A stretch of 64,000 nucleotides of DNA from JAJPJE01 sp963848375 (GCA_963848375.1 CAWKDK010000016.1:248001-312000), one strand, 5' to 3'. Shown: positions 7,390-15,630, numbered from the stretch's first letter. Translations and numbers: made by a program. The notes: generated from the letters alone by a model not told the origin.

Positions 7390-9459
7390 GTGCAAATAAA
7401 CGCGGATTCTCCAAAACAGGCGATAGCGCAGCCCGCCCGCAAGAGGCGTTGGCTTGTTCCAAGCGGAGTCATCATTCTTCTCCTCGCGCTTTTCCTGCAA
7501 CTCGCCTTTTCCACCCGGCGCAATTCCATCACGTGGGACGAAGACGATCACATCTACGCCGGATACATGTCCTGGAAGCACGCGGACTTTGGCCTGAATC
7601 CTGAACATCCTCCGCTGGTGAAACTGCTCGGAACGCTGCCGCTGTTGCACATGTCTCTGACGATGCCGCAGCCCCAAGACCGTTTCTTCAAGACCGAAGC
7701 CTTTCTCAACGGTAAAGATTTTCTGTTCAAGAATGATGCCGACAAAATGCTGTTTCGCGTTCATCTGGCGGTGGCATCGCTCACACTGCTGCTGGCGCTG
7801 ATCGTGTTTCTCGCCGCGCAGGAGATGTTTGGCACCGCTGCAGGATTCATCGCGCTGGGCCTTGTAGTATTCGATCCCAATTTGCTGGCGCATGGCGCTG
7901 TCCTGGGAACCGACGTGGGGCTCAGCTGTTTTATGTTCGGCTCCATCTACGCCTTCTATCGATACGTGAAGGCACCGTCAGCCTGGCGAATGGCGCTGGT
8001 CGGGATGTTTGCAGGACTGGCCCTGGCAGCGAAGCATACGGCAATTTTGATCTGCCCTATGCTGATAATGCTGTCGATCGTAGAGATCGTGCGCAACTCG
8101 AGCCCTTCCGACGAGAGCAGAAAGAAATACGCGTTTCGACTTGCAGGGGCGATTGTCGTGATCAGCGTGATCGCGATTGCCATATTGTGGGGCTTCTATG
8201 GGTTCCGCTACCAGGCGCGCCCGGCCGGGATGCAACTCAATCCGCCGTTAGCGGAGTTCATGCATGGACTATCTCGTCCGCACGAAGTGAAGGGTCTGCA
8301 ATTTGTAGCGAACTGGAAGCTGCTGCCGGAGTCGTACATCTACGGATTGACAGATGTTCGCATTATGTCGGACTTCTACCAGAGCTACTTGTTCGGGACG
8401 GTCTATCCGCATGGAGTCTGGTCCTATTTTCCAGCGACTTTTGTGATCAAGTCGACGCTAACGTTGCTGATCCTGTTTGTGGTTGCGATCGTGGCTATTG
8501 CTACGCGAAAGTTGACCTGCTGGCGCGAAATTCTCTTTCTGACGATTCCCCCTGCTTTTTACCTGCTGATCGCCATGGCATCGCGAATGAATATCGGACT
8601 GAGACACATTCTGCCGATGTACGCGTTCCTATGGGTGCTGGCGGCAGGCGGTGCCGTGGCGCTGATACGGACGAATCGCAAGTGGGCCTACGCAGTAGTT
8701 GCGCTGCTCGTGTTCCAGGCGGTCTCTTCCGCGCGCGCTTATCCAGCGTACATGGCGTACGCGAATGAACTGTGGGGCGGGCCATCGCAGACCTACAAAT
8801 ATCTGAGCGATTCGAACGCTGATTGGGGACAGCAGCTGAAGTCGGTGAAGAAGTACCTCGATGCCCGCGGCGTGAAGGACTGCTGGTTTGTTTACTTCGG
8901 TGAAGGAGTTATCGACACAAAGTACTATGGAATCCCGTGCAAGCCTCTGCCCACGGCCGACTCGCTTTGGGTGAACGAGAAGATCGAAGCTCCGCCGGCG
9001 ATTGATGGTCCGGTGCTGATCAGCGCGGGTGACCTTTCCGGATTTGAATATGGCCCAGGAGCGCTGAATCCTTACGCTCAATTCCAGACGCTCAAACCCA
9101 CAGCGGTCATCGATTACAGCGTGTTCGTTTTTGATGGTCACTTCGAGATACCACTCGCGGCAGCGAAGAGTCACATACAGACGGCGCGTGGCCTGATGGA
9201 AGCGAAGCAATTCGATTCCGCGTTATTAGAGGCGCAGCAGGCGGTTGCACTGGCCCCTGACAATGCCGAGGCCAACGCAGTGCTCGGAGACGTGCTGACT
9301 GAACTGCACAGATGGGAGGAAGCGCGTGCTGCCTACGAGAAAGCGCTTCACCTGGCGCAGACGGTCGAGCCGGAATTCCAGGTGGGCTCGATTGATGGGC
9401 TGCAGCAGAAACTAGCGAAACTCAGAATGCCTGCCGCCGGCTCGAGTGGAATCAATTGA
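7390..9459 (+). CDS. ArnT/PMT-type (GT39-like) membrane glycosyltransferase with TPR tail
   Basis: This 689-aa polytopic protein uses a GTG start. After a first membrane helix (residues ~18-35) comes the family's acidic pair in ITWDEDDHIYAGYM and the NPEHPPLVKLLG loop, both typical of the PMT/ArnT fold that transfers sugars from polyprenyl phosphate donors. About ten further membrane helices follow. The C-terminal ~100 residues form TPR repeats (ALLEAQQAVALAPDNAEANA, then RWEEARAAYEKAL), an accessory module that could bind a partner. The acceptor is unknown. The next gene, another multi-span glycosyltransferase-like protein, starts 55 bases later, so the two are probably one operon. Confidence 0.8.
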   Translation: MQINADSPKQAIAQPARKRRWLVPSGVIILLLALFLQLAFSTRRNSITWDEDDHIYAGYMSWKHADFGLNPEHPPLVKLLGTLPLLHMSLTMPQPQDRFFKTEAFLNGKDFLFKNDADKMLFRVHLAVASLTLLLALIVFLAAQEMFGTAAGFIALGLVVFDPNLLAHGAVLGTDVGLSCFMFGSIYAFYRYVKAPSAWRMALVGMFAGLALAAKHTAILICPMLIMLSIVEIVRNSSPSDESRKKYAFRLAGAIVVISVIAIAILWGFYGFRYQARPAGMQLNPPLAEFMHGLSRPHEVKGLQFVANWKLLPESYIYGLTDVRIMSDFYQSYLFGTVYPHGVWSYFPATFVIKSTLTLLILFVVAIVAIATRKLTCWREILFLTIPPAFYLLIAMASRMNIGLRHILPMYAFLWVLAAGGAVALIRTNRKWAYAVVALLVFQAVSSARAYPAYMAYANELWGGPSQTYKYLSDSNADWGQQLKSVKKYLDARGVKDCWFVYFGEGVIDTKYYGIPCKPLPTADSLWVNEKIEAPPAIDGPVLISAGDLSGFEYGPGALNPYAQFQTLKPTAVIDYSVFVFDGHFEIPLAAAKSHIQTARGLMEAKQFDSALLEAQQAVALAPDNAEANAVLGDVLTELHRWEEARAAYEKALHLAQTVEPEFQVGSIDGLQQKLAKLRMPAAGSSGIN

Positions 9460-9514
9460 CCGTGACGAATCGGGCGCGTACAAGTGTCTAACCATAAATA
9501 CGGGACGCTTGTGG

Positions 9515-11593
9515 ATGAAACTTTTTAAGCCGCGAACTCGATTGTTGTGTGAGTTGATCCTGGTTGCGTTTCTCGCGAGCTTATTCCTATTCCGGGGATT
9601 TCTGCCGGCATGGCGGTCGCTGAACACCGATTTCCCTAATTATTTCGTGGCTGCTTCCGTCCACCGCGCGGGCATCCCGTTGGACCGCGCATACGAGTGG
9701 ACGTGGTTTCAACGCCAGAAAGATCATCTGGGCATTGATCAGGAGCTCGTAGGCTTCGCTCCGCATCCGCCACTGTGCGCACTCCCGTTCATCCCGCTCG
9801 CCGGAATGCAGGCGCTCAATGCCAAGCGCGTGTGGCTTGTCTGCAATCTGGGCTTCCTGGCGCTCGTATTCTGGATCCTTCGCCGTGCGACGAAGCTGTC
9901 GTGGCATCACGTAATTCTTATATCGTTGCTGTGTATCGCCCCGCTTCGCGCCAACCTTCTGGATGGGCAGTACTACATTTTGATTTTGTTGCTGATCTGC
10001 GCGGCCTATCAAGCACTGCGCGAGAATCACAGTTTGTCGTCGGGGCTCCTGCTGGCAGTCGGAGCCGGGCTGAAGTTATTTCCCGGACTGTTTCTGATTT
10101 TGTTTCTTTGGAAACGCAATTGGCGAGCAGCGGGCGGCCTGATTCTCGGCTTCCTCGCGCTGACAGCAATCTCGATTGGTGTGTTCGGATGGAACGTCCA
10201 TCAGGTCTATGTGACCGAGGTGCTCCCGCGTGCGCTTCGCGGCGAGTTACTCGCGCCGTACTCTTCGCGTTGGAGTGCACTCACTCCGCTGTGGCACCGA
10301 ATGTTCTTGTTTGAGCCGGAGCTGAATTCCACTCCCCTGTTGAACTCTCCGGTGGTGTTTTCGATTTTTCAGGCAGTGACCACGGCCGTTGTGTGGTTCA
10401 GCTACCTGACGCTTGTGAGCAGGAAGGATGAGTCTGGCCTGAACAGTTTGGACTGGGCGGCCTTTGTCCCGCTGACTCTGCTCTTAAACCCGATGCCCTC
10501 GTCATACCATTATTGCGTGTTGATTTTCAGCGCAGTCGTTGGGATCGGAGCGCTCCACGAGTTTGGAAATAGAAAAGATCAAATCGCATTGCTCGCATTC
10601 TTCGTGGCAGCATGTTTTCCGCCTTACGGCGCGCTGACGAAATATTTGCCTGCGATTCGCTTGTTCGCGACGCTCGGGATGTTTGTGCTGCTTCTGCGCG
10701 TTCTCTTGCGCCATCGCAAAATCCAATTTTCCTTGCCTTATGCGTCTGCGGCTTTCGCCGCGATTCTGATTCTCTTCGCGGCGAATCTGCATGCGCTTGC
10801 TGATCGCAATATAGATTTTCAACGCCGCGTTGCGATTCCAACAGAAGCTTTTCGTTATGCGGACCCGATTGCCATATCAGGACAGAGAATTCTATACACA
10901 GAGATGCTGAGCCAGGGATATGTCGCAGCAGTATCCGACGGACAGCGCGCGACGCCGGTGCCTCTACCCGGAGACGCTCTTTCGCTGGCAGGCTCGCACG
11001 AGATTTCGATCGCATATGTCGAGGCCGCAAAGGCTCGCTCAGCCATATATCGGCTAGATGTCGCGTCCAGAACGGCTAATCAGGTGGCGGAAGGATTTCA
11101 ACCGGCGATGTCGGCGAACGGACGGTGGCTCGCGTTTCTTCGCGAAGAGGGAGCAAGAACTTCGGTTTGGCTTGTCGATACTAGATCGGATGAGGCGCCG
11201 CAGCGAATCTACGACAGCACGGAGAACATCTTCGAGATGACGGTAACTGCTGAAGGCGATTTAATTCTAGCGAAGGGCTCCGTCGCCTCTTCGCGGCTGT
11301 TCCATCTCAGCCGAGAGACAAAAACAATCGCGCTGATGGAGAATATCGTGGGATCGGTCCGATACCCCGCACTCTCATCAGACGGAACGCGACTGGCCTT
11401 TAGCCGTCGGGACCACGGGTCGTGGCACCTCGGCCTACGGGACTTGAAAACTGGTGCCGAGCAACAACTCACAGACGGCGCCTGTAACGCCATTTCACCA
11501 TCATGGGAGAGCGGCAACACGTTGTTGTATGCCACCGATTGCGGGCGAGGTCTGGGACTTTCGGCGATTGCGCGAGTTCGGCTGGAAAATTAG
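9515..11593 (+). CDS. GT87/DUF2029-like membrane protein fused to TolB-like propeller
   Basis: About 692 aa from the ATG at 9515; a GTG at 9446 is possible but overlaps the preceding gene. The first ~400 residues are a multi-span membrane domain of the DUF2029 (GT87) mannosyltransferase type, with the N-terminal TDFPNYFVAAS motif and GFAPHPPLCALPFIPLA loop. The last ~270 residues resemble WD40/TolB beta-propeller repeats (PALSSDGTRLAFSRR, SPSWESGNTLLYATD), probably periplasmic. This fusion is unusual. It follows the GT39-like gene and likely acts in the same envelope glycosylation process. Confidence 0.75.
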   Translation: MKLFKPRTRLLCELILVAFLASLFLFRGFLPAWRSLNTDFPNYFVAASVHRAGIPLDRAYEWTWFQRQKDHLGIDQELVGFAPHPPLCALPFIPLAGMQALNAKRVWLVCNLGFLALVFWILRRATKLSWHHVILISLLCIAPLRANLLDGQYYILILLLICAAYQALRENHSLSSGLLLAVGAGLKLFPGLFLILFLWKRNWRAAGGLILGFLALTAISIGVFGWNVHQVYVTEVLPRALRGELLAPYSSRWSALTPLWHRMFLFEPELNSTPLLNSPVVFSIFQAVTTAVVWFSYLTLVSRKDESGLNSLDWAAFVPLTLLLNPMPSSYHYCVLIFSAVVGIGALHEFGNRKDQIALLAFFVAACFPPYGALTKYLPAIRLFATLGMFVLLLRVLLRHRKIQFSLPYASAAFAAILILFAANLHALADRNIDFQRRVAIPTEAFRYADPIAISGQRILYTEMLSQGYVAAVSDGQRATPVPLPGDALSLAGSHEISIAYVEAAKARSAIYRLDVASRTANQVAEGFQPAMSANGRWLAFLREEGARTSVWLVDTRSDEAPQRIYDSTENIFEMTVTAEGDLILAKGSVASSRLFHLSRETKTIALMENIVGSVRYPALSSDGTRLAFSRRDHGSWHLGLRDLKTGAEQQLTDGACNAISPSWESGNTLLYATDCGRGLGLSAIARVRLEN

Positions 11594-11670
11594 TTCTAGT
11601 CGCGAAACGTGCGCAGGCAAAAATCACAGGCGACGTATGATTGTTGAATAGGAGTTGAACGAGAACGTCA

Positions 11671-11886
11671 TTGAATCAACCGGCTCCCAATGCCGATCGA
11701 GGCACGCTACGCAATGCCATTCACCACTTTGTGAGCGGCTTCTGCGGAGTGGTTCTGGGAATCACTCCTCCCCCTGAAAACAAGGAAATTCCATTTGTGG
11801 TGGCATTCGTTGGAGCCCTTGCCGCCATCGCATTCGGACTCGTAGCGGTCACGTGGTTGCTGTTCGAAACCATCGTCCGGCGCTGA
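11671..11886 (+). CDS. Small single-span membrane protein
   Basis: This 71-aa ORF begins with TTG, with a GGAG Shine-Dalgarno-like sequence about 15 bases upstream. It has one strong hydrophobic segment (FVVAFVGALAAIAFGLVAVTWLLF) near the C-terminus, followed by RR, so an N-out/C-in single-pass protein is plausible. I do not recognise the family. It is isolated between the GT87-like gene and the convergent cytochrome gene. Confidence 0.5.
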   Translation: MNQPAPNADRGTLRNAIHHFVSGFCGVVLGITPPPENKEIPFVVAFVGALAAIAFGLVAVTWLLFETIVRR

Positions 11887-11930
11887 ATGTTTTGAGCCAG
11901 CAAGGATGAGTTCTCCTGGCGCACGAGGTG

Positions 11931-12329
11931 TTACTTCGCCTGAATCGAGGCGAGATAATCAGTGAGATTCTTAATCAGCAACTGAGCTTCGGCAGGGCTT
12001 CCCGTGGTGCGGCGGAAGCGCTGTCCCCACACCGGCATCTCTTTTGAGCCATGCGCTCCAACCAGGCTTTCCCCTTCGATGGAATGGATCACATGCATCT
12101 CCGGGAACTTGCCATTGTTGTTCTTGCTGAGCAGAGTCAAATCGGTGGGCAATGTTTTCAGTGCAGAAGCGACCGGTCCGGAGCCCTTGGCGTCCGCGCC
12201 GTGGCAGGAACCGCAGTAAGACTGGTAAAGCTGCTTGCCGGATGAAGGGGAAGGTGTATCGGCCGCGAACGACCCGATGGTAAACAGCATAATTGCGGGA
12301 AGAAGAATCGACAGCTGACGTACGCGCAT
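11931..12329 (-). CDS. Mono-heme c-type cytochrome
   Basis: This is a 132-aa exported cytochrome c. The ATG at 12329 is chosen over an upstream in-frame start because a strong AAAGGAGG ribosome site sits just before it and a normal signal peptide (MRVRQLSILLPAIMLFTIGSFA) then begins the protein. The heme site is CGSCHGAD, and the likely sixth ligand Met lies in KEMPVWG. It should carry electrons in the periplasm; no oxidase or dehydrogenase partner is adjacent. Confidence 0.88.
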   Translation of the reverse strand: MRVRQLSILLPAIMLFTIGSFAADTPSPSSGKQLYQSYCGSCHGADAKGSGPVASALKTLPTDLTLLSKNNNGKFPEMHVIHSIEGESLVGAHGSKEMPVWGQRFRRTTGSPAEAQLLIKNLTDYLASIQAK

Positions 12330-12523
12330 GGGTCCTCCTTTGTGTACGCAGGCACGCTGCAATGCATGCGGTACGCAGAACACGCCGCAATGCAGGTTCA
12401 CTCTAGGACGGCGGCGGTGTCGCGGCTGTAAGGTTTGTCACAACCACATGTGACGAAAAAACGGACGAAACAGGACAGCAACTCGGGAAAGAATGGCGGA
12501 ATCGAATTCAGCAGAGGTGAGCC

Positions 12524-12673
12524 ATGCTCTGGCTGACATTTGCATTGCTATTCGTGCTGTGGCTGCTGGGTTACGGGTTCCAGGTTGCGGGCGGCATGAT
12601 TCACCTGTTGCTGGCAGCCGCTCTGTTGGTGTTAGTGTTGAACCTCGTCAGGCAGCGAGGAGTGGAGTCGTAA
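12524..12673 (+). CDS. Lmo0937-like small membrane protein (49 aa)
   Basis: A 49-aa ORF starts at ATG 12524 after a GAGGTGAG ribosome site and ends with TAA at 12671-12673. The product has two hydrophobic helices: MLWLTFALLFVLWLLGY, then HLLLAAALLVLVLNLV, separated by a GGMIH turn, with a positive RQR tail. This matches the lmo0937-type tiny membrane proteins common in many bacteria, where the hallmark is a VLWLLG helix, a GG.IH turn and a second helix. Function is unknown; some members are stress-induced. It is divergent from the cytochrome gene. Confidence 0.8.
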   Translation: MLWLTFALLFVLWLLGYGFQVAGGMIHLLLAAALLVLVLNLVRQRGVES

Positions 12674-12706
12674 AGCGAAATCTCGTTCAAAACCTCCCAA
12701 ACGAGA

Positions 12707-12937
12707 TCAATTCTCGCAACACATTCCCGAACCACCAGGCATTCCGCACGCGCCTGATTCGCAGCCCCCGCTCATGCAGGAGGATGCGGCCTTGGAGCTG
12801 TGTCCCACAGAAAACGAGGAAATCTGCGGATCCAGGTTGGTGCCGTGACACGCCGGACACACGGCCTCTTGCGATCCATAAACCAGGGCTTCGAAGTGCT
12901 TGTTACAGCCTTTGCAGATGTATTCAAAAATAGGCAT
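12707..12937 (-). CDS. FmdB-type zinc ribbon protein
   Basis: The 76-aa protein opens with MPIFEYICKGCNKHFEALV and then has CPAC, giving the CxxC...CxxC zinc ribbon of the FmdB/CxxC_CxxC_SSSS family of putative regulatory proteins. The tail is rich in Ser, Gly and Cys (SSCMSGGCESGACGMPGG), as is common in this family. The target is unknown. It is convergent with the lmo0937-like gene, with the two stop codons about 33 bases apart. Confidence 0.85.
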   Translation of the reverse strand: MPIFEYICKGCNKHFEALVYGSQEAVCPACHGTNLDPQISSFSVGHSSKAASSCMSGGCESGACGMPGGSGMCCEN

Positions 12938-12998
12938 ACGAAAACTCCACCGCGAATGATTTCCACATCAATCTAGCATCTTCGCTACACTGAAGAAA

Positions 12999-14054
12999 AT
13001 GGCTGTCAAAATCCATCAGGAAGGTTTGCGAGAGGAAGTATTTGTCCCGCGACGCGGGTTGCGGGGCGGCCACATGCAGACCCTAGCGGCTTATTTCGCC
13101 AGCCGTACGGACCACCTGCCTCTGGCGGAAGAACGGTTGTTTTCAGTCGATCCCGAAGTTCAGGTGATGTGCCACTGTCATTGGCAGACTGAGCGGAAAA
13201 GCAGAACGACACTGATGATCGTGCACGGGCTGGAGGGATCGAGTACTTCGCAATACGTGATCGGCACCGCCAACAAGGCATGGGCTGCGGGGATGAATGT
13301 GGTTCGCATGAACATGCGAAATTGCGGAGGCACGGAAAGCCTTTCAGCCACGCTTTATCATTCGGGCCTCTCCGCTGACGCGGGAGCCGTGGCGCGCGCT
13401 CTGATCGAGCAAGAGCAGTTGGAGTCGATCGCGCTGGCCGGCTTCTCGATGGGCGGAAACATTGTTTTGAAGATTGCTGGTGAATGGGGAGCGGAGGCTC
13501 CGAAAGAGGTGCGGGCGGTGGTTGCAGTATCGCCCGCGATCGATCTCTCCGCCTCAGCCGACGCTTTGCATCGTTGGGATAATCGTCTGTATGAGTGGTG
13601 GTTCTTGATCGCATTGGCGGGCAGAATGCGACGCAAAGCGGAATTGTTTCCGGAGAGATTCCGCGCGTATCCGCTTGGTTCCATTCGCAGCATTCGCGAT
13701 TTCGACGATCGGATCACTGCACGGTATTTCGGATTCAACGGCGCGGAAGACTACTACAAACGGGCCAGCGCAGGTCCGGTGCTTGAGCACATAGCAGTGC
13801 CTACGCAAGTGATTCACGCGCTCGACGATCCGTTTATTCGCATGCTGCCCGCCACGCGGCAAAAACTTCAGCAAAATCCAAATGTGAGATTGCTGGAATC
13901 CGCACACGGTGGTCACTGCGCGTTCCTGGCGGAGGCAAACGGATACGATGGGCGTTGGTCAGAGCGCCAGATTGTCCGATTCGTCGAGTCATGCGAGACT
14001 AACGTATCGACGCGAGGGCCCGTAGCTCAATCGGATAGAGCATCGGATTTCTAA
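12999..14054 (+). CDS. YheT-like alpha/beta hydrolase, reading into tRNA-Arg
   Basis: The 351-aa protein matches the YheT/EMB8 hydrolase group: FVPRRGLRGGHMQTL near the N-terminus, the nucleophile elbow GFSMGGN near residue 151, an Asp in HALDDPF, and the catalytic His in AHGGHC. Substrates are probably acyl esters, but this is inferred from the family. Its stop codon is inside the tRNA-Arg gene (TAA of the anticodon loop), so the last ~13 residues are translated tRNA sequence. The normal C-terminus was probably near VRFVESCE. It runs divergently from the FmdB gene. Confidence 0.85.
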   Translation: MAVKIHQEGLREEVFVPRRGLRGGHMQTLAAYFASRTDHLPLAEERLFSVDPEVQVMCHCHWQTERKSRTTLMIVHGLEGSSTSQYVIGTANKAWAAGMNVVRMNMRNCGGTESLSATLYHSGLSADAGAVARALIEQEQLESIALAGFSMGGNIVLKIAGEWGAEAPKEVRAVVAVSPAIDLSASADALHRWDNRLYEWWFLIALAGRMRRKAELFPERFRAYPLGSIRSIRDFDDRITARYFGFNGAEDYYKRASAGPVLEHIAVPTQVIHALDDPFIRMLPATRQKLQQNPNVRLLESAHGGHCAFLAEANGYDGRWSERQIVRFVESCETNVSTRGPVAQSDRASDF

Positions 14055-14092
14055 TCCGAGGGTTGCAGGTTCGATTCCTGCCGGGCCTACCA
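14016..14092 (+). tRNA. tRNA-Arg (anticodon TCT)
   Basis: A 77-nt cloverleaf: acceptor GGGCCCG pairs with CGGGCCT (one G-T pair at the end), the D arm is GCTC...GAGC, the anticodon stem TCGGA/TCCGA holds loop TTTCTAA with anticodon TCT, the T arm GCAGG/CCTGC has loop TTCGATT, and CCA is encoded. It reads AGA (and AGG by wobble). The upstream hydrolase ORF overlaps its first 39 bases. Confidence 0.96.
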
Positions 14093-14146
14093 GCTGCTGC
14101 TCCAAGCAAGGTTGAATTTCTTGCGCCACGCTTGAATACTTATGGC

Positions 14147-14536
14147 ATGGGCCTTTTGCGAGCGCAGCTCAATCCCCTGCTGGAAGGTATTCTCGGGCTT
14201 GCGCTGTTTACCCTTCTTTCCGTCACAGCAGCTGTGGCAACCAGGCAGACTCCGTATCAGACTTCAGTGCCGCTCCTCTTTATCGTTCTCGCCGCACTTG
14301 TCGCCTTCTTTATCGGAAAAAGAGCCGCTTACCTTGGGTTGATTGCCGCGGCCCTTGTATTTGCAGTCGTGTTATTCAAACCCCTGGGCAGCTGGCATGT
14401 AGACGACCAAGGTGCGCGCGTAAGTCTCGCATGGATGTTGATGGGCGGGCTAGCAGCCGCCTGGATCTTCGCCCGCCAGGAAAACCAGGGACCGGACACG
14501 GATCCTCCATCCGGCGACGAGAGCGAAGAGCGCTAA
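14147..14536 (+). CDS. Small multi-span membrane protein
   Basis: About 129 aa from the ATG at 14147. An upstream in-frame start at 14063 would lie inside the tRNA and encode the artefactual QVRFLPG translation of a T arm, so it is rejected. The protein has roughly four hydrophobic helices (GLALFTLLSVTAAVA, VPLLFIVLAALVAFFI, LGLIAAALVFAVVLF, SLAWMLMGGLAAAWIF) and an acidic tail. The spacing recalls the DUF4118-type membrane module of sensor kinases, but no kinase part is present. Family not established. Confidence 0.6.
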   Translation: MGLLRAQLNPLLEGILGLALFTLLSVTAAVATRQTPYQTSVPLLFIVLAALVAFFIGKRAAYLGLIAAALVFAVVLFKPLGSWHVDDQGARVSLAWMLMGGLAAAWIFARQENQGPDTDPPSGDESEER

Positions 14537-14669
14537 GCCTCACAAAATCTGCGTGATTCCCGCTAATACAAATCTTTACGTCCCTTCACCACCTCTTTAC
14601 GCGAATTGGATCTTGAGCTGTGTCTAATCAAGTGACAGTCGGAAAGTAGGGCGGTACGGGAGGGAAGCG

Positions 14670-14966
14670 ATGAAAAAGTGGAAAGCAGTTGCGGGGACTT
14701 TGGCGATGTTGATGGGAATCAGCGGAGCGGCCCTGGCCGAAGATTGGGATCATCGCGATCAGGACTGGAGAAATAACGGCACGTACGCATACCAGGTAGA
14801 CCATCGTGACAACTACCGTACGTACGTCTACCCAAATTACGCATACAACAACAACTACGGCCGCGATCGTGTTCGCGACCGGGATCGTGATCGCAACAAG
14901 TTTCGTGACCACGACCGGGATCATGATCGGAATCGGAACGAACGAGGTGATCGCGATCGCCGATGA
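14670..14966 (+). CDS. Small secreted Arg/Asp-rich repeat protein
   Basis: The 98-aa product has a signal peptide (MKKWKAVAGTLAMLMGISGAALA) followed by an unusual mature part: first a Tyr/Asn/His/Asp-rich region (YPNYAYNNNYGRD), then about 40 residues dominated by RD and DRD repeats (RVRDRDRDRNKFRDHDRDHD). Such a chain is probably disordered and could bind metals or polyanions; this is inference. It is flanked by a GGGAGG ribosome site and a strong rho-independent terminator, which argues that it is really expressed. Confidence 0.75.
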   Translation: MKKWKAVAGTLAMLMGISGAALAEDWDHRDQDWRNNGTYAYQVDHRDNYRTYVYPNYAYNNNYGRDRVRDRDRDRNKFRDHDRDHDRNRNERGDRDRR

Positions 14967-14989
14967 ACCATTCCCCGGCTGAGCGCGAG

Positions 14990-15024
14990 GGGCTACCCGT
15001 TATGCGGGTGGCCCTTTTTGTTTT
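14990..15024 (+). terminator. Rho-independent terminator after the RD-rich protein gene
   Basis: GGGCTACCCG (14990-14999) pairs with CGGGTGGCCC (15005-15014) around a five-base loop, with one wobble pair, followed by TTTTTGTTTT. It is 24 bases after the stop codon. Confidence 0.9.
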
Positions 15025-15172
15025 CGCAGTAGCCGGTAAAGGCAGAAGTCAGTAGTCAGCAGTCAGTAGGTAGTATTCTTCGCTGAAGTCTAAGAACTCT
15101 GCGTCCCTGCGACCCTCGGATGCTGGGGAGGGGGAGGGGTGCCACGAGCTTTCGTTGAAAACAAAGGATGTA

Positions 15173-15232
15173 TCCGTCGGACAAGAAATTTATCCGTCGG
15201 ACAAATTGAGCTCCGTCGGATAATCCGTCGGA
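15173..15232. repeat. Four TCCGTCGGA palindromic repeats
   Basis: Exact copies of the 9-base near-palindrome TCCGTCGGA start at 15173, 15193, 15212 and 15224. The first three are 20 and 19 bases apart, close to two helical turns; the fourth is 12 further on. The first two share the longer unit TATCCGTCGGACAA. Either an operator cluster or a small repeat array would fit. No gene starts within 350 bases downstream on the + strand. Confidence 0.75.
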
Positions 15233-15297
15233 TCGATTGGGCTGTCAGTCATGCAGTCGATCAGTCTCCCAAGGCGGCGGTTTGAAAGATTGCCTAC

Positions 15298-15370
15298 TTC
15301 TATTGTGACAAATTCGATGGGACCTACCAGACACTTTGGCGAAATTTATTTCTATCGTGAAATGATGGAG
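15298..15370 (+). repeat. Short dispersed repeat, copy 1
   Basis: Aligned without gaps to 41458..41530. Over the 65 bases from 15301 I count 9 mismatches. It begins TATTGTGACAAATTCGA and ends TCGTGAAATGA. Mismatches fall mostly on first and second codon positions of the only shared open frame, so the element is conserved as DNA or RNA, not as a protein. Confidence 0.8.
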
Positions 15371-15465
15371 TTGCCGGGAATTCATGCGAAAGAAGCTATT
15401 GACAGCGGAATTCCGATTTGGGAAGACAGGCGAGCTCTCCGCGGTGCCGGACTATTGGCCCGTTT

Positions 15466-15497
15466 CCCACCCGTCGCTGCGCGCGAGTGGGGCACCC
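15466..15497. repeat. Hairpin with GGGGCACCC flank
   Basis: CCCAC (15466-15470) pairs with GTGGG (15486-15490) around a GC-rich loop, directly followed by GCACCC. The same hairpin-plus-GGCACCC layout recurs at 16683 and 41200. Confidence 0.5.
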
Positions 15498-15630
15498 GCT
15501 CAGCACCGTAAAACGGCTAGAAGGACCAACGCCAGAAACGGATACGCCTTGGTGCCCATGATACGACTCAAAAATAGAGAATTTCCAGTCAATAACCGCT
15601 ACCATCTACGCAGTGTTCAGGAGGCAGCGG

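Larger units (their letters stand above)
15025..15630. other. 606-base repeat-rich spacer without a convincing gene
   Basis: This spacer holds, in order, a degenerate CAGTAGTCAGCAGTCAGTAG run (15048-15075), a purine-rich GGGGAGGGGGAGGGG block (15124-15138), four TCCGTCGGA palindromes (15173-15232), a ~70-base dispersed repeat also found at 41458 (15298-15370), and a hairpin followed by GGCACCC (15466-15497). Short ORFs exist but show no protein-like sequence. Confidence 0.7.

Noticed and set aside
14063..14146. N-terminal extension of the small membrane protein beginning inside the tRNA.
   Set aside because: QVRFLPG is the well-known false translation of a tRNA T arm; the ATG at 14147 gives a normal membrane protein.
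15251..15511. 86-codon + strand ORF over the dispersed repeat.
   Set aside because: The part shared with 41458 shows substitutions in first and second codon positions and no protein-like start, so it is not coding.
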